Of a DNA stretch of 64,000 nt, positions 47,480 through 56,033 are shown in pieces. Made by a program: the position numbers and the translations under genes. The stretch is from Borreliella californiensis. GTDB lineage: Bacteria > Spirochaetota > Spirochaetia > Borreliales > Borreliaceae. Numbering within the stretch: position 1 is the first letter of the stretch; each line of letters opens with the position of its first letter. The notes beneath the pieces are model-generated. The model saw only the letters and a list, made by a program, of their open reading frames with translations, searched no databases and had not been told where the DNA came from. The DNA lies in the NCBI RefSeq assembly GCF_014205885.1, contig NZ_JACHFB010000001.1, forward strand, positions 372,001 to 436,000, in the 5' to 3' direction.

Positions 47480-47674
47480 ATGAGAAATAGGATTTTGTAC
47501 GCTGTATTATTTTATGTTTTTATGTTTTTCTTGTGGTTTTGTTTTGCCTATTTTATTGACACATCAGCTACTATATTTAATATTCCTTTGTGGTTTTTTG
47601 GGTCAGGAATTTTATTTCCCGGTATAAATTTTTTTTTGGTTTGTTTTTTTATTTTAGTAATTAGTAAAACTTAA
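47480..47674 (+). CDS. small two-span membrane protein, DUF997/YhdT-like
   Basis: 64 residues with two hydrophobic spans (about 7-27 and 40-61) separated by a short loop with PLWF. Size, topology and position just before panF match the YhdT (DUF997) proteins encoded next to sodium/pantothenate symporters, where they are assumed to be accessory subunits. Similarity was judged by eye. Confidence 0.7.
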   Translation: MRNRILYAVLFYVFMFFLWFCFAYFIDTSATIFNIPLWFFGSGILFPGINFFLVCFFILVISKT

Positions 47675-47734
47675 TACATTATCGATAATTTTTTTTAAAA
47701 AAAAATAAAAAAAAGAAATAGAGGTAGATTTTTA

Positions 47735-49066
47735 TTGTTAAATAAATACTTTCTTGCAAATCGAAATATTAATTTTATTGTTATGGCTTTGTTATTTTCG
47801 TCTAGCTATATTAGTGCTAGTAGTTTTATTTCTGGGCCTTCTGCTGTTTATAAGTATGGGTTATCTTTTATATTATTAGCTACTATACAAATTCCCACAA
47901 CTTTAATTGTTTTTATTATTGTTGGTCAGAGATTAAATTGCGAATCAAAAAAAATTAATGCAATTAATATTATTGATTATATTAGGCATAGATATGAAAG
48001 TGATTTTTTAGCGCTAATGAGTGGATGTGTATTGATTTTTTTTTCAATGTTTTTGATTTCTGCTCAATTAATAGGTGGTGCTAAGCTTATAGAAGTTTTT
48101 TGGGGTATTGATTACGCAGTTGGTCTTTTGTTTTTTGCCTTATTAGTTTTTATTTATGTATTTTTTGGTGGCTTTAAGGCAGTAGCTTATACAGATTTGA
48201 TTCAAGGATTTTTAATGCTAGTTTCATCTGTTATTTTGTTTTCCAAGATGCTAGATTTGGGAGGGGGTATTAATAATTTATTAAAAACAGCAACATCTAG
48301 TTTAGATAAAAACCTTTTACTTCCTTCAAATGTTGACCTAAAGCCACAATATATAATTTCTTTTTGGATATTGATAGGAATAGGAATATTAGGGCAGCCC
48401 CAGATTATTAATAATTTTATAGCATTTAAAGATGAGAATGCTATAAAATTATCTCTTCCCATTTCTACCTTTATTATCAGCTTTTTAATTGTTTTGATGC
48501 ATTTGATAGGGTTTTTTGCTGTTATTCTTTTTCCGGATTTAAATCCAAATGATAAAGTTGTTTTAAATGTAGCTTTAAAAGTTTTAAGTCCTTTTTATTG
48601 TTTTATGTTTTTTATGGGGCTTTTATCTGCAATAATGTCTACGGTAGATTCAAATTTGCTCTTAATGACATCTGTTTTAATAAAGTCAATATTTATTTAT
48701 AAAAAAGATTTAAAAGAAGATATAAAGGTTAGCAGGGTAATAATGATTTCTAATATTTTTTTTATTTTAATAATACTTATATTTTCTCTCTTTCCTCCTA
48801 ATTTCTTATTCTTTGTTAATATTTTTGCTTTTGGGGCTTTGGAAGTTTCATTTTTTCCCATTATTGTTTTTGGACTTTATTTAAATTTTGTAAGTAAAAT
48901 GGCGGCTTTTGCTTCTATGTTTTTAGGTTTAATACTTTATTTGTGCATTTTATTCTTTGGTTTAAATATTTGGTTTTTTCATCCCGTTTTTCCATCATTT
49001 TTTGTTTCTATATTTACGTTTTTAATAGTTAATTTTTTTTGTAAAAAAAATATTAAGGCTTGTTAG
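47735..49066 (+). CDS. panF: sodium/pantothenate symporter
   Basis: 443 residues with a dozen or so predicted spans, SSS family. Motifs: SSSYISASSFISGPSAVYKYGLSF early, GGFKAVAYTDLIQGFLM in the middle and LLSAIMSTVDSNLLLMTSVLIKSIF later, all typical of SSS transporters. Pantothenate is inferred from the small DUF997 partner and from coaBC next door. TTG start with GAGG upstream. Confidence 0.88.
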   Translation: MLNKYFLANRNINFIVMALLFSSSYISASSFISGPSAVYKYGLSFILLATIQIPTTLIVFIIVGQRLNCESKKINAINIIDYIRHRYESDFLALMSGCVLIFFSMFLISAQLIGGAKLIEVFWGIDYAVGLLFFALLVFIYVFFGGFKAVAYTDLIQGFLMLVSSVILFSKMLDLGGGINNLLKTATSSLDKNLLLPSNVDLKPQYIISFWILIGIGILGQPQIINNFIAFKDENAIKLSLPISTFIISFLIVLMHLIGFFAVILFPDLNPNDKVVLNVALKVLSPFYCFMFFMGLLSAIMSTVDSNLLLMTSVLIKSIFIYKKDLKEDIKVSRVIMISNIFFILIILIFSLFPPNFLFFVNIFAFGALEVSFFPIIVFGLYLNFVSKMAAFASMFLGLILYLCILFFGLNIWFFHPVFPSFFVSIFTFLIVNFFCKKNIKAC

Positions 49067-49075
49067 GGATATTTT

Positions 49076-50023
49076 TTGCATTTGGATAAGTATATTCTTT
49101 TAGAAGTACTTGCTAATGATAATGGCAAGCGACTAGATTCAATTTTAATTAAAATTTTGAATTTTTCAAAGATTCAGATAATAAAACATATTAGAAAGGG
49201 TGATATTAGGTTAAATGGCCTAAAATCACATTTTTCATGCAGAGTTTGTAAGGGTGATAAAATTTATTTATATAAATCTTTAGCCCAAAGTTTGAACTTA
49301 ATCATGGATGAATGCTTTAAAAGCAATATTGATTTTGAATGTATTCGAAAAAGAATAATTTATGAGGACAGCGATTTACTTGTTTTAGATAAGCAAAGAG
49401 GCATTTTAGTTCATGGAGGCAAAAATTCTCTTGATTTTTTAGTGAATGCTTATCTTTTAAGTCAAAATTTAAGATCTCTAAGCTTTAAACCTTCGGCAGT
49501 TCATAGGCTTGATAGGAATACCTCTGGTATTATTATTTTTGCAAAAAATATAAATACTGCAAGAAAGTTAAGTGAGGCATTTAGTGGTGGATCTATAATT
49601 AAAAAATATTTTGCAATACTTTTAGGGGAGGTTAAGTCAACTGTTGTTTATAAAAATCATTTATTTAGAAATAAAAGGTTGAGAAAAACTTTTGTTTTAG
49701 AGGATAAGGGGATTGTTAATGCAATTACAAAGGTTAATCCAATATTATCTTCCAAAAGAGCTACTCTTGCTGAGATTGTTATTGAAACAGGTTTTACTCA
49801 TCAAATAAGGTCTCAGTGTTCCTTTAACAAGCATCCTTTAATTAATGACAAGAAATACTGTGATAAATTTAAAAAAAGCAATTACTTTTTACATGCTTTT
49901 TTGGTAAAATTTAATGGAACATTCTTTAAAAAGAATGAATTTTACTCTAAGCCTAGTTTAGAATTTTTAAAGCAAGTAAAAGATATTTTTGATGTCTATG
50001 AATTTTCAGAATTTTTCAAGTAA
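49076..50023 (+). CDS. RluC/RluD-family 23S rRNA pseudouridine synthase
   Basis: 315 residues. An N-terminal S4 domain (NDNGKRLDSILIKILNFSKIQIIKHIRKGDIRLNG) is followed by the catalytic domain with AVHRLDRNTSGIIIFAK (Asp146) and the C-terminal TGFTHQIRSQCSFNKHPLINDKKY. RluC and RluD cannot be told apart by eye. TTG start after AGGGAT. Its end overlaps the next gene. Confidence 0.92.
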   Translation: MHLDKYILLEVLANDNGKRLDSILIKILNFSKIQIIKHIRKGDIRLNGLKSHFSCRVCKGDKIYLYKSLAQSLNLIMDECFKSNIDFECIRKRIIYEDSDLLVLDKQRGILVHGGKNSLDFLVNAYLLSQNLRSLSFKPSAVHRLDRNTSGIIIFAKNINTARKLSEAFSGGSIIKKYFAILLGEVKSTVVYKNHLFRNKRLRKTFVLEDKGIVNAITKVNPILSSKRATLAEIVIETGFTHQIRSQCSFNKHPLINDKKYCDKFKKSNYFLHAFLVKFNGTFFKKNEFYSKPSLEFLKQVKDIFDVYEFSEFFK

Positions 50024-50939
50024 TTTTTTTTTAAAAAAAATATTAGGCAAGGTTAAAAATCTTGCAACTAGTATTAAACATAAATTTGTTAGAGTGAAGG
50101 TGTATGCATTAGTAGGATCTGCTGGAACTGGTAAGAGCTTTAGATCACATTTGGTAGCAGATAAATATTCAATACCTTTAATCATTGATGATGGTGTGTT
50201 AATTAAAAACATGAAAATTATTGCTGGAAGTTCTGCTAAGTTTGAAGACAATGTTTTTAAAGCGGTAAGGCGATCTGTATTTGAAGATGATGATCATTGC
50301 AGAGAAATGCTTGAAGTACTTGCAAGAGAAGAATTTAATAAAATATTAATATTAGGAACAAGTCTTAAAATGATAGACAAAATAATTTCAAGACTTTTGT
50401 TGCCAAATGTTTTTAAGATTATTTACATAACAGATGTTTCAACCAGACAGGAAATAGAAAAAGCAAGGATTTCAAGGCAAATGGGGGAGCATGTTGTACC
50501 AGCAGCTGCTTTTGAAATAACGTCTATTAGACCCAATTTGCTATTAAATTCAATTAAAGTTTTTTTTAAAAGCGGATGGTTTTTTGCTAGGAAGAAAAAT
50601 TATATTCGATCTGTTGTAAGGCCCCATTTTTATGAAGAAGGGGTTTTATCTATTTCTAAGAGGGCTGTAAGGCAAATTATTGAACATTGTGTTTCTGAGT
50701 ATGATAGAAATTATATTGTTTATGATCTTAAAATCAAAAAAGATGGAAACAATTACCTTTTTAAGCTGTTTTTAAATATCCCTCTTGGAAATAACTTGCT
50801 TAATAATACAGAAATGCTTAGAACCTATATTATTACAAACGTACTTAAGTATACAATAATTAATATATTATCTATTGATATAGTTATACATAAATTTTAT
50901 GACAAAAAAGATTATTTAGAAGAGAGCTATGAAGGTTGA
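49992..50939 (+). CDS. P-loop protein with an Asp23-like C-terminal domain, function unknown
   Basis: About 315 residues; the start is uncertain (TTG 49989, ATG 49992 or ATG 49998, none with a good ribosome site). P-loop GSAGTGKS lies near residue 42-50, with IPLIIDDGVLIK following. A helical region (STRQEIEKARISRQMGEHVVPAAAFEIT) precedes a C-terminal part whose pattern (GVLSISKRAVRQIIEHCVSEY, then KLFLNIPLG and a final helix and strand) resembles Asp23/Gls24 domains. It overlaps rluC/D-like and murC genes. Position of BB0816. Confidence 0.75.
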   Translation: MSMNFQNFSSNFFLKKILGKVKNLATSIKHKFVRVKVYALVGSAGTGKSFRSHLVADKYSIPLIIDDGVLIKNMKIIAGSSAKFEDNVFKAVRRSVFEDDDHCREMLEVLAREEFNKILILGTSLKMIDKIISRLLLPNVFKIIYITDVSTRQEIEKARISRQMGEHVVPAAAFEITSIRPNLLLNSIKVFFKSGWFFARKKNYIRSVVRPHFYEEGVLSISKRAVRQIIEHCVSEYDRNYIVYDLKIKKDGNNYLFKLFLNIPLGNNLLNNTEMLRTYIITNVLKYTIINILSIDIVIHKFYDKKDYLEESYEG

Positions 50940-52335
50940 TTTTGACAATTTGAATAATATTTTTTTTGTAGGAATTAAGGGTGCTGGGGTTTGTTCTTTG
51001 GCTTGTTTTTTGAATTCAAAAGGGTATTGTGTAGAAGGGGTAGATGTCTCTGATAAATTTCATACTGATGAAATTTTAAGCAAGAATAAAATATCTTATT
51101 ATGAGAATATTTATGAGTTTTCATTAAAAGAACTTGATAAATTTTTTGATTTAATAGTATATTCTTCAGCCTATGATAAGGATGGTTTGCAAGTTTTACT
51201 TGAGGCAAAAGAATTAAATATACCTATTTTATCTTATCCTGAGGTTCTTGGTGAGCTTTCTAGAAAGTACTATAGTATTGGAATTGCAGGTTCTCATGGT
51301 AAAACTACCACTACGGCGTTTTTAGGTGTTCTTTTTAACAAATTAGGATTAAATCCCAATGTTATTGTAGGATCAAGTGTTAAAGATTTTAAAGATAATT
51401 CTTCAATAGCAGGTATTAGTAATATTTTTATTGTTGAGACTTGTGAGTATAAAAAACATTTTTTGAATTTTAGCCCTAATATGCTTATTTTAACCAATAT
51501 TGACTATGAGCATGTTGATTTTTTTAAAAGTTATGAGGCGCTTGAAGACGCTTTTTTACAGTATATTAATAATTTGAAGAAAAATGGAATATTAATAATT
51601 AATTCCGATGATAATAATTTGCTTAAAATTAAAAGGCAAATTAACAGAAAAGATATAAATATTTTTAGCTATGGATCTAGTGATTTATCTGATTTTAAAA
51701 TAAGCAATATTGCAGTTAAGAGTGAGTATTTTTGTTTTTCTTTTTTAGGCTTGTTAAACGTTGAGCTTAAGACCGTTTTATTTCATAATGTATTAAATTT
51801 TTCAGCAGCTCTTATGGCTTTAAATCTTTTTTTAGAAAGTAATGGAAAATCAATTTTTGATTTTGAAGAAGCAATAAAGAAAATTGCAAGAAATTATAGT
51901 GGTATAAAAAGAAGGGTTGAAGTTGTTAAAGAGGAAAATGGAGTGATTTACATGGACGATTATGCTCACCATCCCAGGGAAATTAGAAATACACTTTTTG
52001 GTATTAAAAATTTTTATAAGAACAAACGTATAATTTTGGATTTTATGCCCCATACCTTTACAAGAACAAAAGAATTTTTTGCAGATTTTGTTGAAGTTCT
52101 AAGTGCTGCCGATATATTAATTTTGCACAATATATATCTTTCAAATAGGGAAAATTTTAATCCAGATGAACTTTCTGTTAAATTGTTTTCAAATATTAAA
52201 AGAATAAATAAAAATACTTATTTTTTTAAAGATGCTAAAGACTCTATTGACTTTATAAAAAGTTTATTAATGCCGGGAGATTTGTTTATTACAATGGGCG
52301 CTGGAAATAATTTTATTTTACACGATTTTCTGTAA
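50929..52335 (+). CDS. murC: UDP-N-acetylmuramate--L-alanine ligase
   Basis: 468 residues. Adds L-Ala to UDP-MurNAc. The N-terminal binding fold has FVGIKGAGVCSLACFLNSKGYCVEGVDV. The ATP site SHGKTTTTAFLG is near residue 123, ETCEYKKHFLNFSPNMLILTNIDYEHVD is the Mur-ligase centre, and MDDYAHHPREI is in the C-terminal domain. ATG start overlapping the previous gene by 11 bases. Confidence 0.96.
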   Translation: MKVDFDNLNNIFFVGIKGAGVCSLACFLNSKGYCVEGVDVSDKFHTDEILSKNKISYYENIYEFSLKELDKFFDLIVYSSAYDKDGLQVLLEAKELNIPILSYPEVLGELSRKYYSIGIAGSHGKTTTTAFLGVLFNKLGLNPNVIVGSSVKDFKDNSSIAGISNIFIVETCEYKKHFLNFSPNMLILTNIDYEHVDFFKSYEALEDAFLQYINNLKKNGILIINSDDNNLLKIKRQINRKDINIFSYGSSDLSDFKISNIAVKSEYFCFSFLGLLNVELKTVLFHNVLNFSAALMALNLFLESNGKSIFDFEEAIKKIARNYSGIKRRVEVVKEENGVIYMDDYAHHPREIRNTLFGIKNFYKNKRIILDFMPHTFTRTKEFFADFVEVLSAADILILHNIYLSNRENFNPDELSVKLFSNIKRINKNTYFFKDAKDSIDFIKSLLMPGDLFITMGAGNNFILHDFL

Positions 52336-52345
52336 GGGTGTTATA

Positions 52346-53212
52346 GTGAAAAGTATGACGGGATTTTTTTATTTGGAAAAGATAATTGGTAACTATATGT
52401 TTAGTGTTAATTTAAAATCTTATAATGGAAAGTTTTTAGAATTTAAATTTAGGTTACCAGAAATTTTTTCTGGCTATGATCTTGATATAAGAAATTTGAT
52501 TTCAAAATATATTAGCAGAGGCAATGTTTTTTTAAATGTAGGATATAAAGAATTGGTCCCTCGTGTGAATTTTACAGTTAATCCTAATTATATTGAGGCT
52601 ATTTCTAGACTTAGAGATTCTTTAGCGCATACCAATCTTAATATTAAAAACGAACTAAGTTTAGGTGATTTTTTATCATTAAAGGGAGCTTTGATAATTG
52701 ACGAGGATAGTGAGCATCAAGAAGAGATTTATGGGCTGTTTAAAGGTGTTCTAGAGGAAACCTTATTCCATTACAATAGTGGAAGAAGTTTTGAAGGAGA
52801 AAACACTAAATCGGATATAGTCTCAACCCTTGTTTTAATAGAGCGGGATCTTAAAATTGTTAAAGATGCTTGCAGTGATATAAATGTCAGATTATTTGCA
52901 AGCATTAAAGAAAATATCTCTAAATTAATGGATGAATTTAGAGATTTAAGTATTGCAGAAGAGGCAGCTAAAATGGCAATTCGTTTGGACATTAACGAAG
53001 AGATTATGCGTCTAGATTCTCATATAGAAGCTTTTTATAAAAATCTTGAATATGAGATATGTGGTAAAGTTCTTGAATTTATTTCTCAAGAAATGCACAG
53101 AGAAATAACAACTATGAGTAATAAGGCGGTTGATCTTGATATTAAGAATTTGATTTTAAATATGAAGTTAAATTTAGAAAAAATAAAAGAGCAAATAAGG
53201 AATGTTGAATGA
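52346..53212 (+). CDS. yicC: YicC-family endoribonuclease-like protein
   Basis: 288 residues starting MKSMTGFFYLEK, the family hallmark (usually SMTGF). The C-terminal DUF1732 part is clear: EEAAKMAIRLDINEEIMRLDSHIEAF, then GKVLEFISQEMHREITTMSNKAVDLDI. E. coli YicC acts as an endoribonuclease in small-RNA turnover. GTG start; ATGA overlap with cmk. Confidence 0.92.
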   Translation: MKSMTGFFYLEKIIGNYMFSVNLKSYNGKFLEFKFRLPEIFSGYDLDIRNLISKYISRGNVFLNVGYKELVPRVNFTVNPNYIEAISRLRDSLAHTNLNIKNELSLGDFLSLKGALIIDEDSEHQEEIYGLFKGVLEETLFHYNSGRSFEGENTKSDIVSTLVLIERDLKIVKDACSDINVRLFASIKENISKLMDEFRDLSIAEEAAKMAIRLDINEEIMRLDSHIEAFYKNLEYEICGKVLEFISQEMHREITTMSNKAVDLDIKNLILNMKLNLEKIKEQIRNVE

Positions 53213-53751
53213 AAATAGCACTTTCTGGTAAGAGTGGTTGTGGTAATACTACTGTAAGTGGCATGATTGCCAAACATTACGGTCTTGAGTTTATTAATTA
53301 TACTTTTCATGATATTGCAAGAGAACATAATATCCCTTTTTCAGAGTTTTATGAAAAAGAGATAATAGGAAGAGATGATTATTATTGGGATAGGTATCTT
53401 GATAATAAATTGTCTATGCTTTCTAAAAGAAATAATACAGTACTTGCTTCTCGTCTTGCTATTTGGATTTCTAAGAGTGCTGATTTAAAAATATATCTTT
53501 ATGCTAAAATGGAAGTTAGAGCTGAAAGAATAATGACTAGAGAAGGGGGCATGTATTCTGATGTTTTAAGCAGTACTTTTAGTAGAGATGAAAATGATAA
53601 AAAAAGATATTTAGCTATATACAATATAGATATTGATGATTATTTTTCAGAGACCGATTTAGTGATTGATGTTACAAACATTAATCCAAATGAAGCTTTT
53701 GAATTAATTAGAGATGAAATTGATAAAAGAAACTTGAAAAAAATAAGCTAA
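53209..53751 (+). CDS. cmk: cytidylate kinase, archaeal-like (type 2)
   Basis: 180 residues, shorter than the E. coli-type enzyme. Start MKIALSGKSGCGNTTVSGMIAKHYG, then WDRYLDNKLSMLSKRNNTVLASRLAIW and VRAERIMTREG. It belongs with the archaeal-type CMP kinase/cytidylate-kinase-like group. The P-loop position usually held by Lys is Asn13 (GCGNTT); related archaeal enzymes also lack this Lys. A second conventional cmk is known elsewhere in Borrelia genomes. Confidence 0.82.
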   Translation: MKIALSGKSGCGNTTVSGMIAKHYGLEFINYTFHDIAREHNIPFSEFYEKEIIGRDDYYWDRYLDNKLSMLSKRNNTVLASRLAIWISKSADLKIYLYAKMEVRAERIMTREGGMYSDVLSSTFSRDENDKKRYLAIYNIDIDDYFSETDLVIDVTNINPNEAFELIRDEIDKRNLKKIS

Positions 53752-53786
53752 ATTTATTTGATATGGTTATTTTATAAGGAGATTAA

Positions 53787-53987
53787 ATGACTAAAGTGCC
53801 TTTAAAAAAAATACAAGATTTTGATGGAAATTTTTATGAACTTGTTGTTGCAACTATAATGCGCACAGAGCAAATCATAGACAATATTTCTTTAGCAGAA
53901 CATGCTACTTTTGATGATAAAATATTAGGACAAGCTTTTAATGATGTTTTGACTGGTAAATATAGCTATTCAATTGAAGGAAGATAG
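53787..53987 (+). CDS. rpoZ: RNA polymerase omega subunit
   Basis: 66 residues, small omega. The pattern [20 protein letters not shown] and [18 protein letters not shown] fits omega, which helps fold beta prime. AAGGAG precedes the ATG. Its last codons overlap the miaA TTG by 14 bases. The call rests on size and the helix pattern. Confidence 0.8.
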   Translation: MTKVPLKKIQDFDGNFYELVVATIMRTEQIIDNISLAEHATFDDKILGQAFNDVLTGKYSYSIEGR

Positions 53988-54894
53988 AATAGTTTTTATT
54001 TTTGGTCCTACAGCTGTGGGCAAAAGCAATATTTTGTTTCATTTTCCAAAAAATAAAGCAGAAGTTATTAATGTTGACTCTATTCAAGTGTATAAAGAGT
54101 TTAATATAGCCTCTTCAAAGCCAAGTAAAAATTTAATGAAACATATAAAGCACCATTTAGTAGATTTTTTAGATCCTCAAAAGGAGTATACTATTGGAAT
54201 TTTTTACGAACAAGCTTTAAAAATAGTAAAAGAAATAAGACAGAAAAAAAAAATTCCTATATTTGTAGGAGGTACTGCTTTTTATTTTAAGCATTTAAAG
54301 GATGGATTTCCTTTAACACCTTTTGTTACTTCTAAAATAAGAATTTATGTAAACAATCTTTTAGATCTTAAAGGTAAATCTTATCTCTTAAAAGAATTGA
54401 AAAATGTAGATCCCATTAGATTTAATATGTTAAATAAAAATGATATTTATCGCATTAAAAGATCGCTTGAGGTTTACTATCAAACAGGAATTCCTATTAG
54501 CCAATTTCAAAAAAACCAAAATAGCGAGTTTAAGAATATTGTGATTATAGGCCTTAAGAGATCTTTTGAAGATTTGAAAACTAGAATATCAATAAGAATT
54601 AATGAAATGCTCAATAACGGATTACTTTCCGAGATTAAAGGTTTGTTCGGTAAAGGTTACAATGAAAATACCCCAGCTTTTAAAGGGATAGGCTATAATG
54701 AGTTTTTGCTATGGAAAAGTAGACCTTGTTATGGTTTAAATGATATAATAAGTTTAATAAACAAAAATTCGTTTTTATATGCAAAAAGGCAAATGACCTT
54801 TTTTGCCAAAATTTCTGATGTTTTATGGCTTCATCCAGAGGATGATTTAGATGACATTTTGAATTTAATTTTTAAAGTTGATAAGGAGATTTAA
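53974..54894 (+). CDS. miaA: tRNA dimethylallyltransferase
   Basis: 306 residues. Adds the isopentenyl group to A37 of UNN-decoding tRNAs. P-loop GPTAVGKS at 11-18, [40 protein letters not shown] and [14 protein letters not shown] [10 protein letters not shown] are family motifs. The TTG start sits inside the end of rpoZ. Confidence 0.95.
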   Translation: MKEDRIVFIFGPTAVGKSNILFHFPKNKAEVINVDSIQVYKEFNIASSKPSKNLMKHIKHHLVDFLDPQKEYTIGIFYEQALKIVKEIRQKKKIPIFVGGTAFYFKHLKDGFPLTPFVTSKIRIYVNNLLDLKGKSYLLKELKNVDPIRFNMLNKNDIYRIKRSLEVYYQTGIPISQFQKNQNSEFKNIVIIGLKRSFEDLKTRISIRINEMLNNGLLSEIKGLFGKGYNENTPAFKGIGYNEFLLWKSRPCYGLNDIISLINKNSFLYAKRQMTFFAKISDVLWLHPEDDLDDILNLIFKVDKEI

Positions 54895-54897
54895 GGA

Positions 54898-54993
54898 GTG
54901 CCTTGCGGAAGAAAAAGAAAATTAAAAAAGATTTCTACCCATAAAAGGAAGAAAAAAAGAAGAAAAAATAGACATAAGAAAAAAAATAAATAA
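54898..54993 (+). CDS. 31-residue basic protein, bS22-like ribosomal protein (COX24/AURKAIP1 family)
   Basis: GTG start three bases after miaA with AAGGAG at 54883-54888, then 30 further codons. The product starts VPCGRKRKLKK (V read as Met), has ISTHKRKKKRRKNRHKKK at its core, and ends NK. The pattern PxGxKRK...ATHKRKKxxRKNRHKKK is that of the short COX24_C/AURKAIP1 bacterial proteins related to ribosomal bS22 and mitochondrial mS38. As I recall, the cryo-EM structure of the B. burgdorferi ribosome revealed unannotated bS22 and bL38; this ORF is a strong candidate for bS22. Too short for most gene callers. Confidence 0.78.
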   Translation: MPCGRKRKLKKISTHKRKKKRRKNRHKKKNK

Positions 54994-54998
54994 TTTAT

Positions 54999-55029
54999 TA
55001 CATAGATCGGACTTTTGTCCGGTTATGTA
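54999..55029. terminator. hairpin between the bS22-like gene and the minus-strand lipoprotein gene
   Basis: Stem TACATA/TATGTA plus CGGAC/GTCCG with a TTTT loop and one bulge, unusually GC-rich for this genome. On the minus strand it is followed within about ten bases by a T-rich stretch, so it best serves the lipoprotein gene ending at 55036; it may also protect the miaA transcript end. Confidence 0.65.
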
Positions 55030-55035
55030 GTGGAG

Positions 55036-55407
55036 CTATTTAGAATGTTCAATTATTAGGTTGTTGACTATATTTATGTCTTTGCTAAAGATGTATCTTT
55101 TAATACCCTTGTAATTGACTAGGATCCAATTTCCTTCAATTCCATAGCGTTCTGTTTTTTCTAGTGTTTTTTCAATTTTTACGACTTCATCTTTTCTGAG
55201 TAGAACTGCGTAGTCATAATCCAATTCGCTATTTTTCTTAGTGCTTTTACTAAGAAAAGCATAGTCTTTTATTATTATGCCCATTTTATTGCTAAAGCCT
55301 AGAATGCTGCTTTTGGGTAAATTTAATTTTTGAATGAGGGGAATTTTATTATTGTTATTGCAAGCTAAAAGAATTAAGGATATTAAATATAATGTTTTTG
55401 TATTCAT
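55036..55407 (-). CDS. small lipoprotein with an SH3-like segment
   Basis: 123 residues. Lipoprotein signal MNTKTLYLISLILLAC with Cys16 as the lipid site, then an Asn-rich tether. The C-terminal half (YAVLLRKDEVVKIEKTLEK, GNWILVNYKGIKRYIFSKDI) resembles a bacterial SH3 domain, often used in cell-wall binding. Position of BB0823; function unknown. It diverges from the barrel gene at 55488. Confidence 0.78.
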   Translation of the reverse strand: MNTKTLYLISLILLACNNNNKIPLIQKLNLPKSSILGFSNKMGIIIKDYAFLSKSTKKNSELDYDYAVLLRKDEVVKIEKTLEKTERYGIEGNWILVNYKGIKRYIFSKDINIVNNLIIEHSK

Positions 55408-55487
55408 AATTTCCTTGATTTTTTATATACTATTTTAGTGTGTTACTATAATAATATAGTATTTTTTAGAATTTTTAAGGATTGTTA

Positions 55488-56033
55488 ATGAAGAAATATC
55501 TTTTTTTTATTTTATTTCTCATCTCTTCTAATAAGTTAATTGTTTCTTATCCACTTTCTTTTGGTGGAGGTTTTTCTTATCAATTTACTAATTATACTGA
55601 TAAAACAGGCACCACTAAATTTGCTCCAAATTTTACTAGAGCAGATCATGGGATTAATTTGAATTTATTTTTTGATGCAAATTATGCACTTTTTGAAATG
55701 TCTTACAAAGAGGCTTTTGTTGATACTCATAATGGGAGATATTTCTCGCTTGGGCTTTATGGAACATATCCGATGGTTTTTAAAGATCAGGTCAGAATGC
55801 TTTTCCCCCTGATTGGGTTTAAATACGCTTTTGATTTGAGCTCTAAAAACTTTAATCTCTTTTTTTTAAGCATGGGGCTTGCTGCTGATCTTTTTATTCC
55901 CGATCTTGAGGGTTTATACATTAGACCTTTGTTTATGCTTTTTATTTCTCCATTTTCTAATAATAAAAATTTTTCTGGGTTAACAACTGAGATTATGCTT
56001 GGATTTAATATCGGTTGGAGATTTTTCAATTAG
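55488..56033 (+). CDS. predicted outer-membrane beta-barrel protein
   Basis: 181 residues from ATG 55488 (AAGGA six bases upstream). Signal peptide about 1-20 (ending LIVSYP), then alternating amphipathic strands with aromatic girdles (SFGGGFSYQFTNYT; INLNLFFDANYALFEMSY; RYFSLGLYGTYPM; TEIMLGFNIGWRFFN) and a terminal F-N. This fits a small 8-10-strand barrel. No family name recognised. It overlaps the next, opposite-strand gene by eight bases. Confidence 0.75.
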   Translation: MKKYLFFILFLISSNKLIVSYPLSFGGGFSYQFTNYTDKTGTTKFAPNFTRADHGINLNLFFDANYALFEMSYKEAFVDTHNGRYFSLGLYGTYPMVFKDQVRMLFPLIGFKYAFDLSSKNFNLFFLSMGLAADLFIPDLEGLYIRPLFMLFISPFSNNKNFSGLTTEIMLGFNIGWRFFN

